Positions 52,112 to 59,127 of a DNA stretch of 59,127 bases are shown one piece after another; position 1 is the stretch's first letter, and each line of letters begins with the position of its first letter. Below the pieces are notes generated by a model, which was not told where the DNA came from, did no database searches, and saw nothing but the letters and a program-made list of their open reading frames with translations. The DNA is taken from NCBI GenBank assembly GCA_945870155.1, contig CAMBSB010000013.1, positions 1 to 59,127 on the forward strand. The letters run 5' to 3'. Source of the DNA: Paludibacter jiangxiensis (GTDB lineage: Bacteria > Bacteroidota > Bacteroidia > Bacteroidales > Paludibacteraceae). Made by a program: the position numbers and the translations under genes.

Positions 52112-54271
52112 TTAATCCTCTTCTTTTTTAGTTGCTTCGTATTCTTTAAGCAATTTGTCTTGAATATCCATAGGAACAAGTTCGTAACTCGCAAATTTCA
52201 TACCAAACGAAGCTCGTCCGCCTGTAAGTGAACTTAAAGTAGTTGAATAACTTCCTAATTCTTTCAATGGAACTTTTGCGGATAGTTTTTCGTAACCTTT
52301 TTCACTTTCCATGCCCATAATAATTGCGCGTCGACCTTGTAAGTCGCTCATTACATCGCCTAATCTATCGGATGGAGCTTGTACAACCACATCATAGATT
52401 GGTTCCAAAAGTTTTGGTCCTGCTTCTTTAAAAGCCTGAGCAAATGCGTTTCGTCCTGCCAAACGGAATGAAATTTCGTTTGAATCAACAGGGTGCATTT
52501 TTCCATCATATACAATTACCCGAACATCACGGGCGTATGACCCGGTCAATGGACCTTGTTCAATTCTATCCATTATACCTTTCAGAATTGCCGGAACAAA
52601 GCGGGCATCGATTGATCCACCTACAATACTATTAATAAGTACAAGTTTACCACCCCAATCTAAATCAATAGTTTGTGTATCGCGATTACTTATTTTAAAC
52701 TCCTGACCATTAAAGCGGAACATTTCCGGTGCAGGCATACCATCATAATAAGGCTCAATAATCATGTGAACTTCACCAAATTGGCCTGAACCACCTGATT
52801 GTTTTTTATGTCGATAATCAGCACGTGCATTTTTGGTTATTGTTTCCCTGTAAGGAATGCGTGGTTCTTTATATTCAATTGGAATTTTATCGTTATGTTC
52901 AACTCTCCACTTCAATGTACGTAAATGGAATTCACCTTGACCGTAAAGAATTGTTTGCTTCAATTCTTTTGATTGTTCTATTATCCAGGTTGGATCTTCT
53001 TCGTGCATTCGGGTTAAAACTTCACTTAATTTTTCCTCATCCGATTCGGAAACAGCTTTAATTGCACGACGATATTTTGGATCGGGGTATTTTATTTCAC
53101 TGAAATCATACTCACAACCTTTTACATTCAATGTATTGCCTGTTCTGGTATCTTTTAGCTTAACAGTTGCACCTAAATCTCCGGCTACTAACTCTTCCAC
53201 TTTAGTCCTAATTTGACCAGCAACAGAGAATATTTGGCTCAATCTTTCCTTGGTGCCTCGATTTATATTTACTAAATCATCACCCTCTTTTACTTTGCCA
53301 CTCATAACTTTGAAGTAAGATACTTCACCGATATGTGGTTCAATGCTTGTTTTAAAAACATAAATACTTGCAGGTGCACTTGGGTCGGGAGCTATTTCTT
53401 TGCCTTCTTTAGTCAGAGGTTTTTGAGTTACATTTACACTTGGTGAAACATTCCCCACAAATTCCATCAACCTACGTACGCACATATCTTTACCTGCACT
53501 AACACAAAAAACAGGGAACATTTCACGACTTAACATGCCTTTTCTAATCCCAATACGCAATTCTTCTTCAGTTAATGAGCCTTGATCAAAGAATTTTTCC
53601 ATCAAAACTTCATCATGTTCAGCAGCAGCTTCAACTAAAGTATTGTGTAGATCTTGTGCCTTTTGAATCTCAGAGTCAGGAATTTCCAGTACTTCAGGAA
53701 CTCCGCCTTCGGGTTTCCATTTGTACATCTTCATTTTTAATACATCAATTACTGCATTAAATTGTGGTCCAACAGTAATTGGATATTGAATTTGAACTAC
53801 TTTGCTTCCAAAATTTTCTTTTAATTCATCTAATGTTTTGTCGAAATCTGCTTTTTCGTGATCTAATTGATTGGTAATAAAAATAACAGGTTTCTTAAAT
53901 TTCTCGGTATATCTGAAATGATTGTTTGTTCCTACTTCAACACCATATTGCGTATTGAGCAGAATTAATGCCGTGTCCGTTACATTCAAAGATGTAACAA
54001 CTCCACCAATAAAGTCATCGGAGCCGGGGCAATCGATAAAATTTAGTTTTTTGTCGAGCCATTCTGTTTGAATAATGGTGGAAAAAACAGAATACCCATA
54101 ATCTTTTTCAACGGGGAAATAATCAGACACAGTATTTTGTGCTCCAATTGTACCCCTACGTTTTATAATACCACTCTCGTATAGCATGGCTTCTACAAGA
54201 GTGGTTTTCCCAGCGCCCGAACTTCCTAGTAAGGAAATGTTCTTAATCTCATTTGATTGATATACTTTCAT
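52112..54271 (-). CDS. Elongation factor G paralogue (EF-G2 type) lacking the catalytic His
   Basis: A 719-residue cytoplasmic ribosome factor with all EF-G domains: G domain (about 1-280), domain II (about 300-385), and III to V up to the C-terminal KLLKEYEATKKEED. The P-loop is GSSGAGKTT (16-24) instead of the usual AHIDAGKTT type. Switch II reads DCPGSDDF, so Ser84 replaces the catalytic histidine of DTPGHVDF. The G4 motif is NQLD (134-137) instead of NKMD. These changes fit the Bacteroides EF-G2, which supports translation under carbon starvation without GTP hydrolysis. It also resembles bacterial FusA2-like proteins. The gene stands alone between two hairpins, and a link to sugar limitation is plausible given the surrounding polysaccharide genes. 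Confidence 0.9.
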   Translation of the reverse strand: MKVYQSNEIKNISLLGSSGAGKTTLVEAMLYESGIIKRRGTIGAQNTVSDYFPVEKDYGYSVFSTIIQTEWLDKKLNFIDCPGSDDFIGGVVTSLNVTDTALILLNTQYGVEVGTNNHFRYTEKFKKPVIFITNQLDHEKADFDKTLDELKENFGSKVVQIQYPITVGPQFNAVIDVLKMKMYKWKPEGGVPEVLEIPDSEIQKAQDLHNTLVEAAAEHDEVLMEKFFDQGSLTEEELRIGIRKGMLSREMFPVFCVSAGKDMCVRRLMEFVGNVSPSVNVTQKPLTKEGKEIAPDPSAPASIYVFKTSIEPHIGEVSYFKVMSGKVKEGDDLVNINRGTKERLSQIFSVAGQIRTKVEELVAGDLGATVKLKDTRTGNTLNVKGCEYDFSEIKYPDPKYRRAIKAVSESDEEKLSEVLTRMHEEDPTWIIEQSKELKQTILYGQGEFHLRTLKWRVEHNDKIPIEYKEPRIPYRETITKNARADYRHKKQSGGSGQFGEVHMIIEPYYDGMPAPEMFRFNGQEFKISNRDTQTIDLDWGGKLVLINSIVGGSIDARFVPAILKGIMDRIEQGPLTGSYARDVRVIVYDGKMHPVDSNEISFRLAGRNAFAQAFKEAGPKLLEPIYDVVVQAPSDRLGDVMSDLQGRRAIIMGMESEKGYEKLSAKVPLKELGSYSTTLSSLTGGRASFGMKFASYELVPMDIQDKLLKEYEATKKEED

Positions 54272-54361
54272 ATTGTATTAAATGTGAAACGATTAATACT
54301 AAAAAATTAATTTTTGATGATTTATAAAATCGATTGGCAATATATGAATTTCTTGTTAAAT

Positions 54362-54398
54362 AAAAACACTGTTTTATATGTTATAAAACAGTGTTTTT
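54362..54398. terminator. Bidirectional-looking hairpin downstream of the symporter gene
   Basis: A perfect 17-bp stem (AAAAACACTGTTTTATA with TATAAAACAGTGTTTTT) with loop TGT. It lies about 120 nt past the symporter stop on the minus strand and about 90 nt upstream of the EF-G2 start. Confidence 0.88.
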
Positions 54399-54520
54399 TG
54401 GCATAAAAAATCGTATATAGCAGTTTTGTAATTTAATGATTTATTCAAAATCAAAAATATAACTTTAATTTGAAAGCTTTGAAATTTTTATGACCCCTAT
54501 TTTTAATTAGTTCAACGAAC

Positions 54521-55762
54521 TTAAAGTGGAGCACATTTATTTTTTTTGGAGTTATTGTCCACAATAACTGCACATGCAGCATCGCCTGTAATGTTTAAAA
54601 CAGTACGCAACATATCAAATACCCTATCTAAAGCATATAATAGTGGAAGTCCCTCGATAGGGATGCCGGCAGAAACTAAAACAGCCACAACCAATAGAGT
54701 TGGTCCGGGGACACCTGCTTGGCCCACCGACCCAATTGAAGCTGTTAATGCAATTGCCATATACTGTGCAATATTAAGCTCAATCCCATAAAGTTGTGCA
54801 AAAAAAAGTGCCACCAAGGTATAATAAATTGCATTCCCCGACATATTGATTGTGGCACCAAGCGGTACAACAAATGATGCAGTTTCTTTACTTACACCTA
54901 AGTCATTTTCGCATGTTTCCAGGGTTACAGGCAATGTGGCCATGGATGATGCCGTTGAAAATGCTACCAATTGTGGTTTGAGCATTGCTTTCCAAAAAGG
55001 GATAATTTTTTGCTTAGAAAATAGTTTTAAAGTAACAGGATAAAATATGATTAATACAAATAAAGCTGCAAGTAGGTTGACCCACAATAAATTACCGACT
55101 TTTAATAGCAAGTCGAATCCGAAAGTTCCTGTTGCATCGGCCATCAAGCCAAAAACACCGATTGGAGCTACCAGCATTACTTTTTCAATACACCATATTA
55201 ATGCTTCAAGTATAGTGTTGAATCCATTAATTACAGGTTGTTTTTTTGACAATGGTAATGCACTCAGTCCAAAACCCAACATAAGACCAAAGAAAATAAG
55301 TTGTAATATATTTCCTTCTGCCATTGCTTTAATTGGGTTTTCAGGAATAATTTCTAAAATGATTTTCCAAAACTCCATTTTTTGTGATGCGTTATTGTCA
55401 GCTTGCTCTGGAAAAAACGCTCGTATTGATTCCAAAGAAATACCCGCTCCGGGTCTGAATAATTCGCCCGCAAAAATTGCAATTAGCACAGCAATAAATG
55501 TTGTAATAAAAACATAAGCTATGGTAATAATGCCAATTCTTCCGGCGGAGCGTGTTGTGCCCAATGATGCTGCACCCGAGAAAATTGAAACAAAAACCAA
55601 TGGCACAACCAACATACGTATTAATTGGATAAATAAATCGCCTAAAGGAGCTAAAACAGATGCCGATTCGCCCATGATTTTTCCTGCAATTATTCCAAGT
55701 ATCATTGCAAGTAGAATTTGAAAGCTAAGGTCTTTCAGTATTTTTTGTGTTTTTAATTTCAT
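54521..55762 (-). CDS. Dicarboxylate/amino acid:cation symporter (DAACS family)
   Basis: A 413-residue inner-membrane protein of the GltP/DctA family with the usual eight helices and two hairpin loops. Landmarks are LGDLFIQLIRMLVVPLVFVS and IFSGAASLG, the HP1 serine region FSTASSMATLPVT, NMSGNAIYY in TM7, the HP2 region GQAGVPGP, and DRVFDMLRTVLNITGDAACA in TM8. The family imports glutamate, aspartate or C4-dicarboxylates with protons or sodium. The Asp in DMLRT fits an amino acid or dicarboxylate substrate, which I cannot separate further. It is flanked by AT-rich gaps and appears to be transcribed alone. Confidence 0.93.
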   Translation of the reverse strand: MKLKTQKILKDLSFQILLAMILGIIAGKIMGESASVLAPLGDLFIQLIRMLVVPLVFVSIFSGAASLGTTRSAGRIGIITIAYVFITTFIAVLIAIFAGELFRPGAGISLESIRAFFPEQADNNASQKMEFWKIILEIIPENPIKAMAEGNILQLIFFGLMLGFGLSALPLSKKQPVINGFNTILEALIWCIEKVMLVAPIGVFGLMADATGTFGFDLLLKVGNLLWVNLLAALFVLIIFYPVTLKLFSKQKIIPFWKAMLKPQLVAFSTASSMATLPVTLETCENDLGVSKETASFVVPLGATINMSGNAIYYTLVALFFAQLYGIELNIAQYMAIALTASIGSVGQAGVPGPTLLVVAVLVSAGIPIEGLPLLYALDRVFDMLRTVLNITGDAACAVIVDNNSKKNKCAPL

Positions 55763-56140
55763 TTGTAAATTGAATCTTTGTTTTACGAGAATTAAAATTA
55801 TGTGATTATTTTTTGTTTTTAATGTGATTTCTTTTCAACAGAATTTATAAATACTTGAATAAATACAGAAAAGATGGTCTTGATATCTGTTGATTATTAA
55901 TGGTTTAAATTAGCATTTTCATCAGTTAATTTTTTTTATATCAATGACATTTAGTTAAGTATTTATAATGAAATAAGGGAAAAACAAGAGGTGAAATTAT
56001 TACTCATAAGGGTTAAGAGTCAATTAAAATTTGGTATTTAAACCCTTAGCAGCTAAAATTTAACAAGTGAAACACCCTTATTAGCTTCGTTGATTTTCAA
56101 TTCCCTTATTTATATCGTCTTGAAATTTAAACTCCCTTAT
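55763..56140. other. Intergenic region, no gene seen
   Basis: 378 nt of AT-rich DNA hold the upstream region of the symporter gene and the downstream region of the MFS gene. Several short AAGGGTT/AACCCTT and CCCTTATT words recur at 56006-56145, but no clear element or terminator emerges. Confidence 0.5.
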
Positions 56141-57400
56141 CTAAACTCCAATGTTTTTTTTATTTCTAAAAAGCATTATTGTTTCCTTTAAAAATACTGG
56201 ACTTATTAAAATATAGTATATGCTTACTAAAAAGCATAAAATTGCAATTACACCAAACACTATAAAACTGTTTTCGCCCGATAAATAATTTGTTAAACCA
56301 TATATTAATGTGCCTAATAGAACAAATATAAATGTTACCAAATTCAGATAACCAATAATTTCACCCAATTTGCGCCCTAAATCTGATTGTTGTATCAAAG
56401 CTAAACATGGAATCTGAAAGAAACCACCCAAAAAAGCGACCAGAAAAACATTGATGGTGAAAAATATCAAACTCATTTTGACAAAAGCTAGCAAAATAAA
56501 CAAAACTGTCATTCCACTTATACCTATTAAAATCAGACCTTTTAATACTTTGCCTCCTGAAATTTTACCTGCAAACCAACAGCCCAGTGCTATACCAATG
56601 GCGGCAAATGACATAATAATGCCGGAAGTGGTATTTGAAGTTTGATAAAATTGCTTTGAATGTATTACCAGATTCATTTGAAGCATACCGCCTATCATCC
56701 AAAACGATGCTGCTCCAAATACGGCTGAGTTTACATATTTATATTGAAGTGCAAGTTGAAACGATGATTTTATAAATTTTATCGGGTTGATAGTTTCTTT
56801 ATAATTTTTATCTTCAGGTAATTCACTCACTCGAATTGATTTTGTAACTATATAACCTAGCATTGCAATACCAATAAATAATGCAAATACCAATAAATTA
56901 TTGTTTAATTCAGAAATAAATGCGCCAACAATAGTGCCAATTAAGATCCCTAAGAATGCCATAGTTTCAAATACACCACTTCCATACGAAACTCCTTCTT
57001 CACCGCCAATATCACGTATTAATCCATATTTGGAAGGTGAATATAAACTGCTTTGAATTCCCATTAATAATACCGAGAATATAGAAAGACCAACCCATTC
57101 AAAATAAAATGCTAAACATGCCACGAGCATGATAGGTATCTCAAGCAGTTTGAATAAAACAAAAACCTTTTTTTTGGAATATATTACCGATAATTTTCCG
57201 GCATAAGGCGAAAAAATCAAATATGGCAGGATTAATGATGCTGAAACCAATGTTATTAACTGCGATTGGGTGAGCCATGCAGGTAATGTCCAGGTTATAG
57301 ATATGAATATTACGCTGTTTTTTAATAGATTATCGTTGAAAACACCTAAAAAGTTACTCAAAAATAAGCTAGACCATTTACTTTGTTGGAATTTATGCAT
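56141..57400 (-). CDS. MFS transporter, LplT-like
   Basis: A 419-residue inner-membrane protein with about 12 hydrophobic segments. The N-terminus LFLSNFLGVFNDNLLKNSVI and the loop SSLYSPSKYGLIRDIGGEEG resemble LplT, the lysophospholipid flippase that feeds the acyltransferase Aas. That role would return lysophospholipids to the inner leaflet for repair. No acyltransferase is fused or adjacent, so the substrate is inferred from similarity alone; another MFS substrate is possible. It has its own strong promoter at 57427-57457 and diverges from the sensor kinase gene. Confidence 0.8.
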   Translation of the reverse strand: MHKFQQSKWSSLFLSNFLGVFNDNLLKNSVIFISITWTLPAWLTQSQLITLVSASLILPYLIFSPYAGKLSVIYSKKKVFVLFKLLEIPIMLVACLAFYFEWVGLSIFSVLLMGIQSSLYSPSKYGLIRDIGGEEGVSYGSGVFETMAFLGILIGTIVGAFISELNNNLLVFALFIGIAMLGYIVTKSIRVSELPEDKNYKETINPIKFIKSSFQLALQYKYVNSAVFGAASFWMIGGMLQMNLVIHSKQFYQTSNTTSGIIMSFAAIGIALGCWFAGKISGGKVLKGLILIGISGMTVLFILLAFVKMSLIFFTINVFLVAFLGGFFQIPCLALIQQSDLGRKLGEIIGYLNLVTFIFVLLGTLIYGLTNYLSGENSFIVFGVIAILCFLVSIYYILISPVFLKETIMLFRNKKNIGV

Positions 57401-57426
57401 CTATTTTTTTATTTTATTGATTAAAA

Positions 57427-57457
57427 CAAAAGTAATTTTTTTGTGCGAATAAACAAA
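57427..57457 (-). promoter_or_regulatory. Consensus Bacteroidota promoter of the MFS gene
   Basis: On the minus strand TTTG (57457-57454) is followed by 19 nt and TACTTTTG (57434-57427), an exact match to the TTTG / TAnnTTTG pattern. The ATG at 57400 is 27 nt downstream. Confidence 0.85.
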
Positions 57458-57612
57458 AATTTATCTTTCAATAAACTAAATTGCCTCTTTATACGTTTTA
57501 AGTTAAATGGCATTTTAAATTGATGTTTACGAAATATACGTTAAATATGAGGCTGATAAAATTACAAAGTTAATTCATCTTAATTTATTTACCAACTTTT
57601 AGTTTTTAATAC

Positions 57613-57620
57613 TAACTTTG
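57613..57620 (+). promoter_or_regulatory. Promoter -7 box of the sensor kinase gene
   Basis: TAACTTTG, with TTTA 21 nt upstream, ends only 5 nt before the ATG at 57626. Transcription from it would start at or next to the start codon, giving an almost leaderless mRNA. Confidence 0.6.
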
Positions 57621-57625
57621 CATCA

Positions 57626-59127
57626 ATGAAACGATCGACTATATCCATATTAATTATTTCGATGATAGTGACTTTTGTAGGTTTAATACTACTGCAATAT
57701 CGCTATGTACGAATAAATGCTGAAATGATTGAAAGTCAATTCAATGAAAGTGTTGAAAGAAGCTTATTTCAGACAGTAATATTAGTTGAAGAAAATGAAG
57801 CGCTAGAGTACTTGGCTCAAACGCTTGATGGTAAGGATTATAACGGCGGGAATAATCAGCTTTTAACTATGGATGCATCAAAAATTCAACTTCAAAGTAG
57901 CATTGACAGTGTTACAAAGCAGTTAAAGATGACATCGCAAGATTTAAATAGACCAACAATAAGATTGTCGACCAGACATGGCAAAGCTACAATTGAAGAA
58001 ACATCAAGATATTTACAAGAAAAATTTAGACAAAATTTTTCGCGTTCTAAAACCATACTTGATCAAGCAGTTTTCAGATGGCTAAAAGAATCGGATAATA
58101 AGGAAATTAGCGAAAGAGTTAATTTCGAGGAGTTAAATAATATCTTAGACAAGGTGTTTGTTAACAATGGTGTGGAATTGCCTTTTTATTATTCAATAGT
58201 TGATAAACAAGGCGAAATTATTTATAAATGTAACAAAAACATACATAAAACTAATTTACAACCCAACAATAATATTTATACTCAAAAACTATTTCCATCG
58301 GAGGATTCAAATAGGGCTGCATTTTTACAGGTTACATTTCCTACAAAGCAAAATTATATTTTAAATTCATTGAATTTACTTTTGCCTTCGTTGGCACTTG
58401 TTTTACTGGTTTTGTGCATTTTTATAGTTGCTATTATTATTATTTTCAGACAAAAGCAACTGAATAGTATTAAAAACGATTTTGTAAATAATATGACGCA
58501 CGAATTTAAAACTCCTATATCGAGTATTTCGTTAGCATCGCAAATGTTACAAGACCCGAGCGTGGGTAAAACACCTCAAACTTTACAGCATATTTCTAAA
58601 GTTATAAAGGATGAAACGAAGCGTTTGAGCTTTATGGTGGAAAAGGTTTTGCAAATGTCGGTTTTTGAAAAAGAAAAATCTATCTTAAAACTGAACGAAA
58701 TTCAAATTAATTTGTTAATTAGAGACATAGTTAACAACTTTTCGTTAAAGGTTACTAGTAAGGGCGGACAAATCACTTCTAAATTACATGCTAAAAACGA
58801 TGTAGCATTAATTGATGAAGTTCATTTTACCAATATTATTTTTAATTTAATGGACAATGCATTGAAATATTGCGATAAATCATTGTTATTAACCATTGAA
58901 ACATGGAACGAAAAAGACAATTTACTAATAAGTATTGAAGATAATGGGATTGGAATTCAAAAAGATGATTTAAAACGTATTTTTGAAAAATTCTATAGGG
59001 TTTCAACAGGAAACCTTCACAATGTAAAGGGATTTGGACTCGGTTTAGCTTACGTAAAAAAAATCGTAACTGAACACAGAGGGACTATTAAAGTAGAAAG
59101 TGAACCAAAAATTGGAACTAAATTTAT
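57626..59127 (+). CDS. Membrane sensor histidine kinase, 3' end beyond the window
   Basis: The first 500 codons are present and the reading frame is open to the edge. One membrane segment near the N-terminus (ISILIISMIVTFVGLILLQY) and another at about residues 250-272 (LLLPSLALVLLVLCIFIVAI) flank a periplasmic sensor part of about 220 residues. The kinase core follows: HisKA with the phospho-accepting His in MTHEFKTPISSISLA, then N box NIIFNLMDNALKY, G1 box IEDNGIGIQ, F box IFEKFYRV and G2 box GFGLGLAYVKKIV. The layout and HEFKTP motif resemble RprX-type kinases of Bacteroides. The usual partner, a response regulator, probably lies just beyond the window. Confidence 0.88.
   Translation, partial: MKRSTISILIISMIVTFVGLILLQYRYVRINAEMIESQFNESVERSLFQTVILVEENEALEYLAQTLDGKDYNGGNNQLLTMDASKIQLQSSIDSVTKQLKMTSQDLNRPTIRLSTRHGKATIEETSRYLQEKFRQNFSRSKTILDQAVFRWLKESDNKEISERVNFEELNNILDKVFVNNGVELPFYYSIVDKQGEIIYKCNKNIHKTNLQPNNNIYTQKLFPSEDSNRAAFLQVTFPTKQNYILNSLNLLLPSLALVLLVLCIFIVAIIIIFRQKQLNSIKNDFVNNMTHEFKTPISSISLASQMLQDPSVGKTPQTLQHISKVIKDETKRLSFMVEKVLQMSVFEKEKSILKLNEIQINLLIRDIVNNFSLKVTSKGGQITSKLHAKNDVALIDEVHFTNIIFNLMDNALKYCDKSLLLTIETWNEKDNLLISIEDNGIGIQKDDLKRIFEKFYRVSTGNLHNVKGFGLGLAYVKKIVTEHRGTIKVESEPKIGTKF

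Overview
The window is AT-rich chromosome from a Bacteroidota bacterium, most likely of the order Bacteroidales. The evidence is a SusC/SusD pair, many secreted proteins with type IX secretion (T9SS/Por) C-terminal sorting domains, promoter boxes of the Bacteroidota form TAnnTTTG, a Bacteroides-type FucR/FucI/FucP locus and an EF-G2-type translation factor. I cannot assign a genus from the sequence. Intergenic DNA carries several families of short dispersed repeats, the commonest built on CCCCCTTTAGGGGG followed by more G-runs. Copies of that repeat have entered or extended coding sequences.

Layout. (1) 1-6730, minus strand: an L-fucose regulon reading right to left: a frameshifted mutarotase remnant, fucP, a GntR-type fucR, fucI, a rhamnulokinase-family kinase, then the 5' end of a lipoyl-domain (E2) gene. 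A 21-nt sequence occurs exactly twice, upstream of fucI and upstream of the mutarotase-fucP-fucR unit, and is a candidate FucR operator. (2) 7192-12843, minus: a soluble hybrid histidine kinase with a PocR sensor domain, nine PAS domains, GAF, kinase and receiver. (3) 13666-21707, plus: a GH31 alpha-xylosidase-like gene with an in-frame 109-residue tandem duplication, two different URO-D/methyltransferase-fold proteins, a sodium:solute symporter, an L-rhamnose mutarotase and RhaT. (4) 22181-34875, plus: a pectin utilisation locus with SusC, SusD, a CE8 pectinesterase, two PL1-like pectate lyases, an unknown T9SS cargo protein and a DUF3826-like protein. (5) 35068-36866: two small lipoproteins and a YgiC-like glutathionylspermidine-synthase-family ATP-grasp protein. 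(6) 37162-51445: three large T9SS surface proteins (an M6 metalloprotease and two adhesin-like proteins) sharing one C-terminal module. Two are followed by about 60-residue peptides with a common core and C-terminus, and a DUF6261-like gene sits in repeat-rich DNA. (7) 52112-59127: EF-G2, a dicarboxylate:cation symporter and an LplT-like MFS carrier on the minus strand, then the 5' part of a sensor kinase on the plus strand.

How it fits together. Regions 1, 3 and 4 form a plant or algal cell-wall sugar block. SusCD imports pectin oligosaccharides, secreted CE8 and PL1 enzymes cut pectin, a GH31 enzyme trims xylose, and transporters plus mutarotase and isomerase genes handle deoxysugars. Rhamnose and fucose catabolism can yield 1,2-propanediol, and PocR domains are linked to propanediol sensing, which may explain the giant kinase between the fucose and rhamnose blocks. 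The most unusual items are the paired small peptides behind T9SS proteins, repeat-encoded protein tails, the GH31 internal duplication, the URO-D pair in a sugar cluster, and an EF-G2 without the catalytic switch-II histidine. No rRNA, tRNA, CRISPR array or complete transposase gene was seen.
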